Origin: Bradyrhizobium iriomotense
GTDB lineage: Bacteria > Pseudomonadota > Alphaproteobacteria > Rhizobiales > Xanthobacteraceae
Assembly: GCF_018130765.1 (NCBI RefSeq)
Contig: NZ_JAFCJZ010000020.1
Span: 100,847-164,846 of the forward strand
Reading direction: 5' to 3'
Length of the DNA stretch: 64,000 bases
Shown: piece after piece, positions 53,657 to 64,000 of the stretch
How the letters are laid out: every line of letters begins with the position of its first letter
Numbering within the stretch: position 1 is the stretch's first letter
Program-made: the position numbers and the translations under genes
Notes under the pieces: generated by a model
What the model was told of the DNA's origin: nothing
What the model saw: the letters and a program-made list of their open reading frames with translations, nothing else
Database searches by the model: none

Positions 53657-54034
53657 TCATTTTCGGTCAACCTCGACCAATTCGCACTCCGGCAGCAGCG
53701 GTAGCCGGTCGGCATCCTTGGCTGCGGAGCTGAGCACGGCATCGAGCAGGCCCGGGAAGCGCGCCTCCAGATCCTCACGTCGCAACCGCATGAAGCGGTT
53801 GGTGCCCGCCACGCGCGTCTGCATCAGGCCGCAGTCGCGCAGCTTGGCGAAGTGATAGGCGAGGTTCGACTTGCCACTTAGAGCGCTGAAGTCGCTGCAG
53901 CGGAGTTCGCTGCTGACACGTTCCTGCTGGGCGAGCTGGTAGACGATCGCCAGACGGATCGGATCGCTCAGGCAATCCAGGACCATCGGCAGCTCGATCT
54001 GCTCGCGGGTGGGATGGTGGGGCGTGCGGCTCAT
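53657..54034 (-). CDS. ArsR-type winged-helix regulator
   Basis: A 125-residue regulator: PMVLDCLSDPIRLAIVYQLAQ (first helix), recognition region FSALSGKSNLAYHFAKLRDCGL. It belongs to the ArsR/HTH_20 group that controls divergent MFS exporters. The ATG at 54034 is preferred to 54064. Two identical-arm operators lie in the shared 114-bp promoter region. Confidence 0.88.
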   Translation of the reverse strand: MSRTPHHPTREQIELPMVLDCLSDPIRLAIVYQLAQQERVSSELRCSDFSALSGKSNLAYHFAKLRDCGLMQTRVAGTNRFMRLRREDLEARFPGLLDAVLSSAAKDADRLPLLPECELVEVDRK

Positions 54035-54065
54035 GGTCCGAAAATCATAGCGATGCGGCCGCAAT

Positions 54066-54132
54066 GTTCAATAGTTCTTGAACCAATTGACAGCGGCACC
54101 ACTATCGTTCGATAGTTCAATAAACATTGAAC
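54066..54132. promoter_or_regulatory. divergent promoter with twin GTTCAA-N6-TTGAAC operators
   Basis: Two copies of GTTCAA-N6-TTGAAC (54066-54083 and 54115-54132). Between them lies TTGACA (54087-54092), 18 bp, GATAGT (54111-54116) as a promoter for the MFS gene, and a third perfect palindrome ACTATCG-TT-CGATAGT (54101-54116). The right operator covers the -10 and start site. Confidence 0.75.
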
Positions 54133-54148
54133 ATAGAGGTTACTGTCA

Positions 54149-55318
54149 ATGAGCGTGTTCTGGCTGGCCCTGGGGGCCTTTGCGATCGGCACTGAAGGCT
54201 TTGTGATTGCTGGGCTTTTACCTGCGATCGCCGGCGACCTGTCGATTTCGGTCTCGGCCGCGGGTCAATTGGTCACGGCCTACGCCCTCACCTATGCCGT
54301 GGGCTCGCCGGTCCTGGCGGTGGCGCTGAACAATATCGATCGGCGCACCGTGCTGGCCCTGGCACTGACGACCTTCATCGCCGGCAACCTTGCAGCGATG
54401 GTGGCCTCCAACTACGCCCTGCTGCTGGCCTCGCGGATGCTGATGGCGCTGGGCTCCGGGCTATGCATGCCGACCGCGCTTGCGGTTTCGGTTGCGGTCG
54501 CCTCCCCTGAAAGGCGCGGCCGCGCGGTGGCGCTGGTCACCTCGGGCCTCACGGTTGCGACCGTCATCGGCGTGCCGCTCGGCAATATCGTCGGCAGCCT
54601 GCTCGGCTGGCGCGCGACCTTTGCCATGGTTGCCGTGATCGGCGCGGTTGCGCTCGCCGGCCTCCTGCTCGGCCTGCCCCGCGGGCTGCCGCGCAACACG
54701 GCTTCGCTGAGCGACCGGCTGGCGGTCGCGCGTCACAGCAACGTCCTGATCGCGCTTCTGATCACCATTCTCTGGGCGCTCGGCGGCTTCACCGTGTTCA
54801 CCTATTTCGCGGTCCCTCTGCGCGATCTCGGCTTCGATGCATCGCATATCAGCCTGGCGCTGCTGGTGTTCGGCGGCGCGGCCGCGATCGGGAACATGCT
54901 CGGCGGCGCGCTGGCCGACCGGCTCGGCTCGCTGACCACCGCAGCGCTCGGCCTCGCCGGCATGGCGAGCGCCCTGATCCTGCATTCGCTGGTCCTCAAA
55001 TTGATGCCCGGGCAGGCGCATTACGCCGTGCTGGGCGCGATCTTCCTGTGGGGAATCTCGGGCTGGGCATTCTATCCGGCCCAGATCGCCAGCATCATCC
55101 GGATCGAGCCGCAGGCCTCGATGATCGCGCTCTCGCTCAATGCCTCCTCGATGTATCTCGGCTTCGCCATCGGCGGGGCCTTAGGGGGAGCGGTGCTGGC
55201 CACCCTGTCGCCGACCGACCTCGGCTGGATCGGCGGATCGAGCGTTGCGGCCTCGCTTCTGGTGCACCTCGCCCGGGGCTGGCAGGCCCGGCCAAAACCG
55301 GTCAAAATTGCCGGTTGA
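54149..55318 (+). CDS. MFS transporter (drug/sugar-efflux type)
   Basis: A 389-residue transporter with about twelve membrane helices and the DHA1/arabinose-efflux look: FVIAGLLPAIAGDLSISVSAAGQL, D-R-R-T-V-L loop motif A, and SRMLMALGSGLCMPTA (motif for drug/proton antiporters). It probably exports a compound that releases the adjacent ArsR-type repressor. The ATG at 54149 has GAGG about 13 bases upstream. Substrate is unknown. Confidence 0.9.
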   Translation: MSVFWLALGAFAIGTEGFVIAGLLPAIAGDLSISVSAAGQLVTAYALTYAVGSPVLAVALNNIDRRTVLALALTTFIAGNLAAMVASNYALLLASRMLMALGSGLCMPTALAVSVAVASPERRGRAVALVTSGLTVATVIGVPLGNIVGSLLGWRATFAMVAVIGAVALAGLLLGLPRGLPRNTASLSDRLAVARHSNVLIALLITILWALGGFTVFTYFAVPLRDLGFDASHISLALLVFGGAAAIGNMLGGALADRLGSLTTAALGLAGMASALILHSLVLKLMPGQAHYAVLGAIFLWGISGWAFYPAQIASIIRIEPQASMIALSLNASSMYLGFAIGGALGGAVLATLSPTDLGWIGGSSVAASLLVHLARGWQARPKPVKIAG

Positions 55319-55325
55319 TGGGCAT

Positions 55326-55351
55326 TTTTCGGGGTTTCGCCGCCCCGAAAA
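55326..55351 (+). terminator. terminator-like hairpin after the MFS gene
   Basis: TTTTCGGGG - TTTCGCCG - CCCCGAAAA, starting 8 bp after the stop. It is symmetric, so it may act in both directions. Confidence 0.65.
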
Positions 55352-55403
55352 CTGGTCTAAGACCCACCCGCGCGCGAGGGAGACCCCCGCGCTCTCGGCT
55401 TAG

Positions 55404-55432
55404 GGGACGCGCGGCAAGCGCGCCCTTTTTTT
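55404..55432 (+). terminator. intrinsic terminator in the leader of carB
   Basis: GGG-A-CGCGC - GGCAA - GCGCG-CCC followed by seven T residues, ending 28 bp before the carB ATG. A separate hairpin already ends the MFS gene, so this one may be an attenuator for carB. Confidence 0.65.
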
Positions 55433-55460
55433 GTGCCCAAATTCCAGCCCGCGAGCGGTG

Positions 55461-58925
<3,465 letters not shown>

Positions 58926-59134
58926 TCGCGAGCGGCGGTGGACCCGCCGCTAAGTGATTGGCAATGAAGCTACAATGGCCGGAGGAACTGTCCGGCCATG
59001 TGGTTGTTCTGTTCCGGCGCCAGACCCACGTAACGTTCCGGTGGTGGCGTATTCAGCCCCGGACATATCGACGAATCAAGGTTGCCGCGCCCCTCTGTTT
59101 GGTGGGGCGCGCCGGCCGAAGGACGAGAGAAGAG

Positions 59135-59608
59135 ATGGAAAAGGTTCCGATGACCCAGGCCGGCTTTGTCGCGCTTGGGGAAGAATTGAAGAAGCGCCAG
59201 TCGGAGGACCGCCCGCGGATCATCGAGCACATCGCCGAGGCGCGCTCGCACGGAGACCTGTCGGAAAACGCGGAATACCATGCCGCGAAGGAAGAGCAGT
59301 CCCACAATGAGGGCCGCATCGCCGAGCTCGAGGACAAGCTCGCGCGCGCCGACATCATCGACATCTCGAAACTGTCCGGCGACACCATCAAGTTCGGCGC
59401 CACCGTGACGCTGGTCGACGAGGACACCGAGAAGAAGACGGTGTGGCAGATCGTCGGCGAGGTCGAGGCCGACGCCAAGAAGGGCCGCATCTCCATCACC
59501 TCGCCGCTCGCGCGCGCACTGATCGGCAAGAAGAAGGGCTCGACCGTCGAGGTCAATGCACCCGGCGGCGCCAAGGCGTATGAGATCACCAAGGTGGAGT
59601 GGCGGTAA
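59135..59608 (+). CDS. greA: transcription elongation factor GreA
   Basis: A 157-residue GreA. The N-terminal coiled coil (PMTQAGFVALGEELKKRQSEDRPRII, then EARSHGDLSENAEYHAAKEEQSHNEG) carries the acidic tip used to rescue backtracked polymerase. The C-terminal FKBP-like domain is GATVTLVDEDTEKKTVWQIVGE. The ATG at 59135 has GAGAG upstream. A strong terminator follows at 59641-59664. Confidence 0.96.
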   Translation: MEKVPMTQAGFVALGEELKKRQSEDRPRIIEHIAEARSHGDLSENAEYHAAKEEQSHNEGRIAELEDKLARADIIDISKLSGDTIKFGATVTLVDEDTEKKTVWQIVGEVEADAKKGRISITSPLARALIGKKKGSTVEVNAPGGAKAYEITKVEWR

Positions 59609-59640
59609 GCGTTTGCCGCTGTCGCACTGACCTCCGAAAG

Positions 59641-59664
59641 GGCCGCGCATTGCGCGGCCTTTTT
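59641..59664 (+). terminator. terminator of greA
   Basis: GGCCGCGC - ATT - GCGCGGCC followed by five T residues; an A run precedes it. Confidence 0.92.
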
Positions 59665-59708
59665 GTTTCCGCGTGTTGCCTGCGCATAGCGAAGCACACT
59701 CTCACCGC

Positions 59709-59790
59709 CCGTCATTGCGAGCGCAGCGAAGCAATCCAGAATCTTTCCGCGAAGACAGTCTGGATTGCTTCGCTACGCTCGCAATGACGG
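59709..59790. repeat. dispersed inverted repeat, CGTCATTGCGAGCGCAGCG family
   Basis: CCGTCATTGCGAGCGCAGCGAAGCAATCC and GGATTGCTTCGCTACGCTCGCAATGACGG are complementary arms around a short centre; a perfect long hairpin apart from two bases. Confidence 0.88.
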
Positions 59791-59810
59791 TGTGGCAGCA
59801 GCGCGCCCAA

Positions 59811-59892
59811 CTCTCGTGTCCCGGACGCGCAGCACCGCACCGGACGATGCTTCGCATCGCCGGGGCGCTGCGCTGCGTCCGGGGCACGAGAG
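59811..59892. repeat. dispersed inverted repeat, CTCTCGTGTCCCGGACGC family
   Basis: CTCTCGTGTCCCGGACGC at the left and GCGTCCGGGGCACGAGAG at the right, with inner GATGCTTCGCATC. It abuts the previous element, so two repeat families lie back to back between greA and the Lrp gene. Confidence 0.82.
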
Positions 59893-59899
59893 CGGAAAC

Positions 59900-60379
59900 T
59901 TATCGCCGTCCCTTCACCTCGAGCGGCACCGCCGCCTCGTACTTCGAATTGTGCAGCACCAGTGACGTCCGCACGTTGCGCACGTGCGGCGCCGCCGTCA
60001 GGTGCGTCACGAAATCCTGGAACGTAGCCATGTCAGGGGCGACGCATTTGAGGATGAAATCGACCTCGCCCGACAGCATCCAGCATTCCCGCACCAGGGG
60101 CTCGGCGCGGACGAACTCCTCGAAGGCGCGCAAGTCAGCCTCGGCCTGGCTGGACAGGTGCACGGCGGCGAACACCGTGACGTCGAAACCGAGCTTTCGT
60201 GCATCCAGCAGCCCGCGATAGCCGTGGATGTAGCCCTCCTCCTCCAGCGCCCGGACCCGGCGCAGGCAGGGCGGCGGCGAGATGCCGACGCGCTTGGCGA
60301 GCTCGACATTGGTGATTCGACCGTCGGCCTGAATCTCGGTGAGAATTTTCAGGTCGATCTCGTCTAGGCTCCGCGACAC
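59900..60379 (-). CDS. Lrp/AsnC-family transcriptional regulator
   Basis: A 159-residue regulator: N-terminal HTH (DEIDLKILTEIQADGRITNVELAKRVG, PPPCLRRVRALEEEGYI) and a C-terminal RAM/AsnC_trans_reg domain (GEVDFILKCVAPDMATFQDFV). The GTG at 60379 is chosen for AGGAG nine bases upstream; an ATG at 60436 would add 19 residues. It is divergent from trxB (267 bp). Its effector amino acid is unknown. Confidence 0.92.
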   Translation of the reverse strand: MSRSLDEIDLKILTEIQADGRITNVELAKRVGISPPPCLRRVRALEEEGYIHGYRGLLDARKLGFDVTVFAAVHLSSQAEADLRAFEEFVRAEPLVRECWMLSGEVDFILKCVAPDMATFQDFVTHLTAAPHVRNVRTSLVLHNSKYEAAVPLEVKGRR

Positions 60380-60646
60380 GTGATTGGAACTCCTGGCCTT
60401 TGCGGCGGTATTGGGTGGGTCTGTCGCAATCCTCATAGCCTAGTCCGCGCGGTTAGCGCAATTTTATTGCGCGTGCAGCGCAATCGACTTTTGTTCCCTG
60501 TTGGAAAAATCCGCCGAGAGGGAATGCAATTCTTGCATAGCTCACCAGAAGGCTTAGATTAGCTCTGATATTTCAGCGCCTCCGCGAGGCCTCCTGGCTT
60601 CTTCCGCGCCCGCGCTGCAGATCCCCCGTGAAAGGCGTCCATCGAA

Positions 60647-61612
60647 ATGTCCGCTCCTGTTCATGCAAAGGTCGTCATTATTGGCTCCGGCCCCGCCGGT
60701 TACACCGCCGCCATCTACGCCGCGCGCGCGATGCTCGAGCCGATCCTGATCCAGGGCATCCAGCCGGGCGGCCAGCTCACCATCACCACCGACGTCGAGA
60801 ACTATCCGGGCTTCGCCGACGTGATCCAGGGCCCTTGGCTGATGGAGCAGATGGAGAAGCAGGCGGTCCATGTCGGCACCAGAATCGTCACCGACCTGGT
60901 CGTCAAGCTGGAGACGGCGCACCGGCCGTTCCGCCTCACCTGCGACTCCGGCGACGTCTATCTCGCCGACTCCGTCATCCTCGCCACGGGCGCACAAGCA
61001 CGCTGGCTCGGGCTGCCGTCCGAAGTGAAATTCCAGGGCGGCGGCGTGTCGGCCTGCGCCACCTGCGACGGCTTCTTCTACCGCAACAAGGAGGTCGTGG
61101 TGGTCGGCGGCGGCAATTCCGCGGTCGAGGAGGCTCTGTACCTCACCAACCATGCCTCGCAGGTCACCATCGTGCATCGCCGCGATCACTTCCGCGCCGA
61201 GCGCATCCTGCAGGAACGCCTGTTCAAGCACCCGAAGATCAGGGTGATCTGGGACTCCGCCATCGACGAGATCTGCGGCACCGAGAGCCCGAACAAGGTC
61301 ACCCATGTCCGCCTGAAGAACGTCAGGACAGGCGCGCTGACGGACGTGAAGACTGACGGCGTCTTCATCGCCATCGGCCATGCCCCGGCAACCGAGCTGG
61401 TCAAGGGGCAGGTCAAGCTGAAACCGTCGGGCTATGTCGAGGTCGCCCCGAACTCGACCGCCACGTCGGTGCCCGGCCTGTTCGCCGCCGGTGACGTCGC
61501 CGACGAAACCTATCGCCAGGCCGTGACGGCCGCAGGCCTCGGCTGCATGGCAGCGCTCGAAGCCGAACGTTTCTTGGCCCTTCGCGCCAGCGAGCGCGCG
61601 GCAGCGGAATGA
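60647..61612 (+). CDS. trxB: thioredoxin reductase TrxB
   Basis: A 321-residue low-molecular-weight thioredoxin reductase. FAD-binding GSGPAGYTAAIYAARA (residues 13-28), redox pair Cys137-Ala-Thr-Cys140 (CATCDGFF), NADPH-binding VVVGGGNSAVEEALYLTNHA, and FAD-binding PGLFAAGDVADETYRQA near the end. It reduces thioredoxin with NADPH. The stop overlaps the LysR gene start by four bases (ATGA). Confidence 0.96.
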   Translation: MSAPVHAKVVIIGSGPAGYTAAIYAARAMLEPILIQGIQPGGQLTITTDVENYPGFADVIQGPWLMEQMEKQAVHVGTRIVTDLVVKLETAHRPFRLTCDSGDVYLADSVILATGAQARWLGLPSEVKFQGGGVSACATCDGFFYRNKEVVVVGGGNSAVEEALYLTNHASQVTIVHRRDHFRAERILQERLFKHPKIRVIWDSAIDEICGTESPNKVTHVRLKNVRTGALTDVKTDGVFIAIGHAPATELVKGQVKLKPSGYVEVAPNSTATSVPGLFAAGDVADETYRQAVTAAGLGCMAALEAERFLALRASERAAAE

Positions 61613-62541
61613 AGATCATGCCTCGAACACGCGACGGATTTACGGATATGGACTGGGACAAGCTGAAGGTGTTTCACGCGGCAGCGGAAGCGGGCAGCTT
61701 CACGCACGCGGGCGAGCAGCTCGGCCTGTCGCAATCGGCGGTCTCCCGCCAGGTCTCGGCGCTGGAGCAGGAGCTCTCGGTCTCGCTGTTCCACCGCCAT
61801 GCCCGCGGCCTGATCCTCACCGAGCAGGGCGACCTGTTGTTCCGCACCGCGCATGACGTGTTCATGCAGCTGCAGGCGGCGCGCGCCAAGCTCACCGACA
61901 GCCGCGAGCGGCCGAGCGGTGATCTCAAGATCACCACCACGCCCGGCGTCGGCATCAACTGGCTGATCCCGCGGCTCGGCGAATTCACCGCGCTCTATCC
62001 GGAGATCCGGATCTCGCTGATCGTCACCGACGAGGAGCTCGATCTGTCGATGCGCGAGGCGGACGTCGCGATCCGCACCCGCAAGCCGACGCAGCCGGAT
62101 CTGATCCAGCGCAAGCTGTTCGCGATGGGATTCCATGCCTATTGCTCGCCGGAATACATCAAGCGTTTCGGCACGCCGCGGACGCTGGAGGAACTCGACT
62201 CCCACCGCATTATCACGCTCGCCGACGGCAACTTCGCGCCGCATTTGCAGAACCGCAACTGGCTGGTCGAAGCCGGGCGCAACGGCTCGGGCCCGCGCGA
62301 AGCTTACTTCAAGGTCAACAACATCCTCGGTCTCGTGCGCGCCTGTCAGCAGGGCCTCGGCATCGCGGCGCTGCCCGACTATCTGGTCGAGGAGCAGAGC
62401 AAGCTCGTGCAACTGTTTGGCGAATCGGATTCGATCCAGCTCGACACCTATTTCGTCTATCCCGAGGAGTTGAAGACGGTCGCGCGCGTGCAAGTGTTCC
62501 GCGACTTCGTGGTGAGCAAGGCGCAACGCTGGCCGTCCTGA
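61609..62541 (+). CDS. LysR-family transcriptional regulator
   Basis: A 310-residue LTTR: HTH with FHAAAEAGSFTHAGEQLGLSQSAVSRQVSALEQEL and a LysR_substrate domain. A start at 61609 overlaps trxB by ATGA; an in-frame ATG at 61648 is a second option. The overlap implies co-translation with trxB; a link to thiol redox control is inference. Confidence 0.93.
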   Translation: MKIMPRTRDGFTDMDWDKLKVFHAAAEAGSFTHAGEQLGLSQSAVSRQVSALEQELSVSLFHRHARGLILTEQGDLLFRTAHDVFMQLQAARAKLTDSRERPSGDLKITTTPGVGINWLIPRLGEFTALYPEIRISLIVTDEELDLSMREADVAIRTRKPTQPDLIQRKLFAMGFHAYCSPEYIKRFGTPRTLEELDSHRIITLADGNFAPHLQNRNWLVEAGRNGSGPREAYFKVNNILGLVRACQQGLGIAALPDYLVEEQSKLVQLFGESDSIQLDTYFVYPEELKTVARVQVFRDFVVSKAQRWPS

Positions 62542-62608
62542 TTTCCGCATGTCTGACATGCGGCCTCGGCTGTTGCTGCATGGCGCTCGTCAAGCCCATA
62601 CTGTTTGC

Positions 62609-62743
62609 ACGCTGAGCCTTCGCGTTGCGCATTTGTCCCCCTCCTCCAGTGGCGCGGGAGTTCAGTAATCCCTCTTGGAAGGTGATTGTGTCGGCCTCAC
62701 GTGGCCAATACCTAAGCCGGGCCCTTCGGGTCCGGCTTTTTTT
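62609..62743 (+). ncRNA. candidate small RNA 1 with anti-Shine-Dalgarno motif
   Basis: TTGCTG (62573-62578), 18 bp, CATACT (62597-62602) form a promoter; a terminator AGCCGGGCCC...CCGGCT plus seven T residues ends at 62743. The ~135-nt RNA contains CCCCCTCCTCC near its 5' end, complementary to ribosome-binding sites, a motif seen in several alphaproteobacterial sRNA families. No credible ORF fits. Confidence 0.5.
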
Positions 62744-62810
62744 CTGCCGAAAACGGCTTTCGCCCTCCGCGTGTATTGACAGTCTTGGGCGTGCCCCGCA
62801 TCATTTGCCA

Positions 62811-62943
62811 ATGATCACGAAGTCGTGCGCACTCGTTTCGAAAAAAGGCCCCCATCCGGGGACCTCGGAATGTTGCGCGCGCTAGGCTGACTTCGTCATC
62901 GCGAGCCAATCCCGAAAACCCCGCCACCTGGACGGGGTTTTTT
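62811..62943 (+). ncRNA. candidate small RNA 2 upstream of the DapA-family gene
   Basis: TTGACA (62776-62781), 17 bp, CATCAT (62799-62804) is a good promoter. About 130 nt later a strong terminator CCCCG - CCACCTGGA - CGGGG followed by six T residues (62915-62943) precedes the next gene. The interior holds GGCCCCCATCCGGGGACC. An alternative is an attenuated leader of the downstream lyase gene. Confidence 0.5.
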
Positions 62944-62987
62944 CATGTGCCCTCCGTCTCAGGTTTTTTCCGAGAAGGAGATGGAAC

Positions 62988-63896
62988 ATGACCGGACTAC
63001 GCGAACATTTGCACGGGCTCTGGCTGCCGCTGGTGACGCCGTTCCGTGACGGCAAGCTCGACGAAACCTCGTTGCGGCGGCTGACGCGGCACTACAGCGG
63101 ACAAGCTGTCGACGGCTTCATCCTGGGGGCGACCTCCGGGGAAGGCATGACGCTGCGCGAGGGCGAGCTCGAGCGCCTCGTCGCGATCGTCCGCGATGAG
63201 ATCGCGGCCGGCCGCCGCACCTTGCCAATCTGCCTCGGCCTGTCGGGCGCGGACACGGCACGGCTGGAGGATCGCCTTGATGAAACCGCGGACTGGCCGA
63301 TCGAGGGCTATCTGATCGCGAGCCCCTATTACGTGCGGCCGTCGCAGCGCGGTCTGCTGGCGCATTTCGAGGCGCTCGCCGACCACGCCGCCTGGCCGAT
63401 CGCGCTCTACAACATTCCCTATCGCTGCGCGGTCAACATCACCAACCAGACCATGCTGCGGCTCGCCGAGCATCCCAATATCGTCGGCCTCAAGGATTGC
63501 GGCGCCAGCCGCGAGCAATCGATCGCGCTGCTGCGCGACCGGCCGAAGAATTTCCGCGTGCTGACCGGCGAGGACGCGAACTATTTTGAAGCACTCACCG
63601 ACGGCGCCGATGGCGGCATCGTGCTGTCGGCCCATGTCGAGACCGCGACGTTCGCGGCGATCTACAGCGAGCTCAAGCGCGGCAACCATGACGCTGCGCA
63701 GGCGCGCTGGCACGAGGTGGCCGAGCTGACGCGGCTGCTCTTCACCGAGCCGAGCCCTGCGCCGGCAAAGTACTGGCTGTGGCGATCCGGCCTGATCGAC
63801 AGCCCCGAAGTGCGCCTGCCGATGGTGGAAGTGAGCAGCGAGCTCGCCGCCACGATCGATCGCGAGATCGAGCGACGGATGAAAGTCGCGGCGTAG
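62988..63896 (+). CDS. dihydrodipicolinate synthase-family lyase
   Basis: A 302-residue (beta/alpha)8 lyase of the DapA/NAL family. Schiff-base Lys169 in IVGLKDCGAS, Tyr141 in YNIPYR with Arg146, and GATSGEG near residue 48 in place of the usual GTTGE. The ATG at 62988 has AGGAG about 10 bases upstream. The Ala-Thr-Ser loop and the context suggest a paralogue rather than the housekeeping DapA. Substrate is uncertain: an aldol lyase or dehydratase acting on a 2-oxo acid. Confidence 0.88.
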   Translation: MTGLREHLHGLWLPLVTPFRDGKLDETSLRRLTRHYSGQAVDGFILGATSGEGMTLREGELERLVAIVRDEIAAGRRTLPICLGLSGADTARLEDRLDETADWPIEGYLIASPYYVRPSQRGLLAHFEALADHAAWPIALYNIPYRCAVNITNQTMLRLAEHPNIVGLKDCGASREQSIALLRDRPKNFRVLTGEDANYFEALTDGADGGIVLSAHVETATFAAIYSELKRGNHDAAQARWHEVAELTRLLFTEPSPAPAKYWLWRSGLIDSPEVRLPMVEVSSELAATIDREIERRMKVAA

Positions 63897-63935
63897 TTTT
63901 TCCTCTCCACACGCACGCTGCACTGAGCAACCGGC

Positions 63936-64000
63936 AACATAGGTAACAGTTCAGACCGACGACATGGGTAACACAATTCTCGTTTCGTTCAGGTCTGTTG
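63936..64000. mobile_element. possible insertion-sequence end at the window edge
   Basis: Two direct copies of RACATRGGTAACA, 25 bp apart (63936-63948 and 63961-63973), lie after the lyase gene at the right edge. Paired GGTAACA/ATGGGTAACA motifs remind me of the ends of IS481-type elements in rhizobia. The transposase would be outside the window, so this is a weak call. Confidence 0.3.

Overview
The window reads as the chromosome of a Bradyrhizobium-type alphaproteobacterium (Nitrobacteraceae). The reasons are the high GC content, the wording of many proteins (RpoH, RpoD, CarB, UPF0182, SRPBCC pairs), long spurious antisense ORFs opposite real genes, and at least eight families of short inverted repeats scattered between genes. 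There is no prophage, CRISPR array, rRNA or complete insertion sequence. This identification is inference from sequence alone.

Layout. 0-7 kb: a truncated CobW GTPase, a D-aminoacylase-type amidohydrolase, a PcfJ-domain protein, a ~480 bp dispersed repeat, a DUF1778/GNAT toxin-antitoxin pair, a SEC-C protein and a Tat/lipoprotein hydrolase. 7-16 kb: UPF0182, a YbaK deacylase, a CBS protein, a NERD-helicase, tRNA-Glu, a divergent DUF6476-like/RluA-type pair with overlapping start codons, and rpoH. 16-26 kb: a peptidoglycan amidase, a GGDEF cyclase, a 22-residue Lys/Ala peptide, a LysE exporter, a receiver protein, an SDR, an MltB transglycosylase, an OmpA protein and structured intergenic RNA candidates. 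26-31 kb: rpoD and dnaG in the usual order. 31-44 kb: a chlorite-dismutase-like protein, two tandem transglutaminases plus an N-formylglutamate amidohydrolase, DUF3592, LysE, LVIVD, an ArsR-SRPBCC-SRPBCC operon, DUF2189 and a hybrid histidine kinase. 44-50 kb: an acyl-CoA synthetase/MarR cluster, an epoxide hydrolase, YqeY and a hydrolase. 50-60 kb: carA and carB, separated by an accessory block (small ORF, cupin, Dps, methyltransferase, tRNA-like gene, ArsR/MFS pair), then greA. 60-64 kb: Lrp, trxB-lysR, two small-RNA candidates, a DapA-family lyase and a possible insertion-sequence edge.

How it works together. Core information-processing genes (rpoH, rpoD, dnaG, greA, carAB, trxB, tRNA-Glu) alternate with small regulator-target modules whose operators are readable: ArsR/SRPBCC at 39.2 kb, a MarR site at 44.85 kb, twin operators at 54.1 kb, and an FNR/FixK-type box at 51.3 kb. 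The most unusual items are a 76-nt tRNA-like gene with a GCA anticodon and a Cys-type discriminator but an 8-nt anticodon loop (53433-53508), the Lys/Ala micro-protein (19122), a DnaG with no zinc ligands, a toxin acetyltransferase lacking its catalytic tyrosine, and two tandem terminator-bounded RNA candidates (62.6-62.95 kb).
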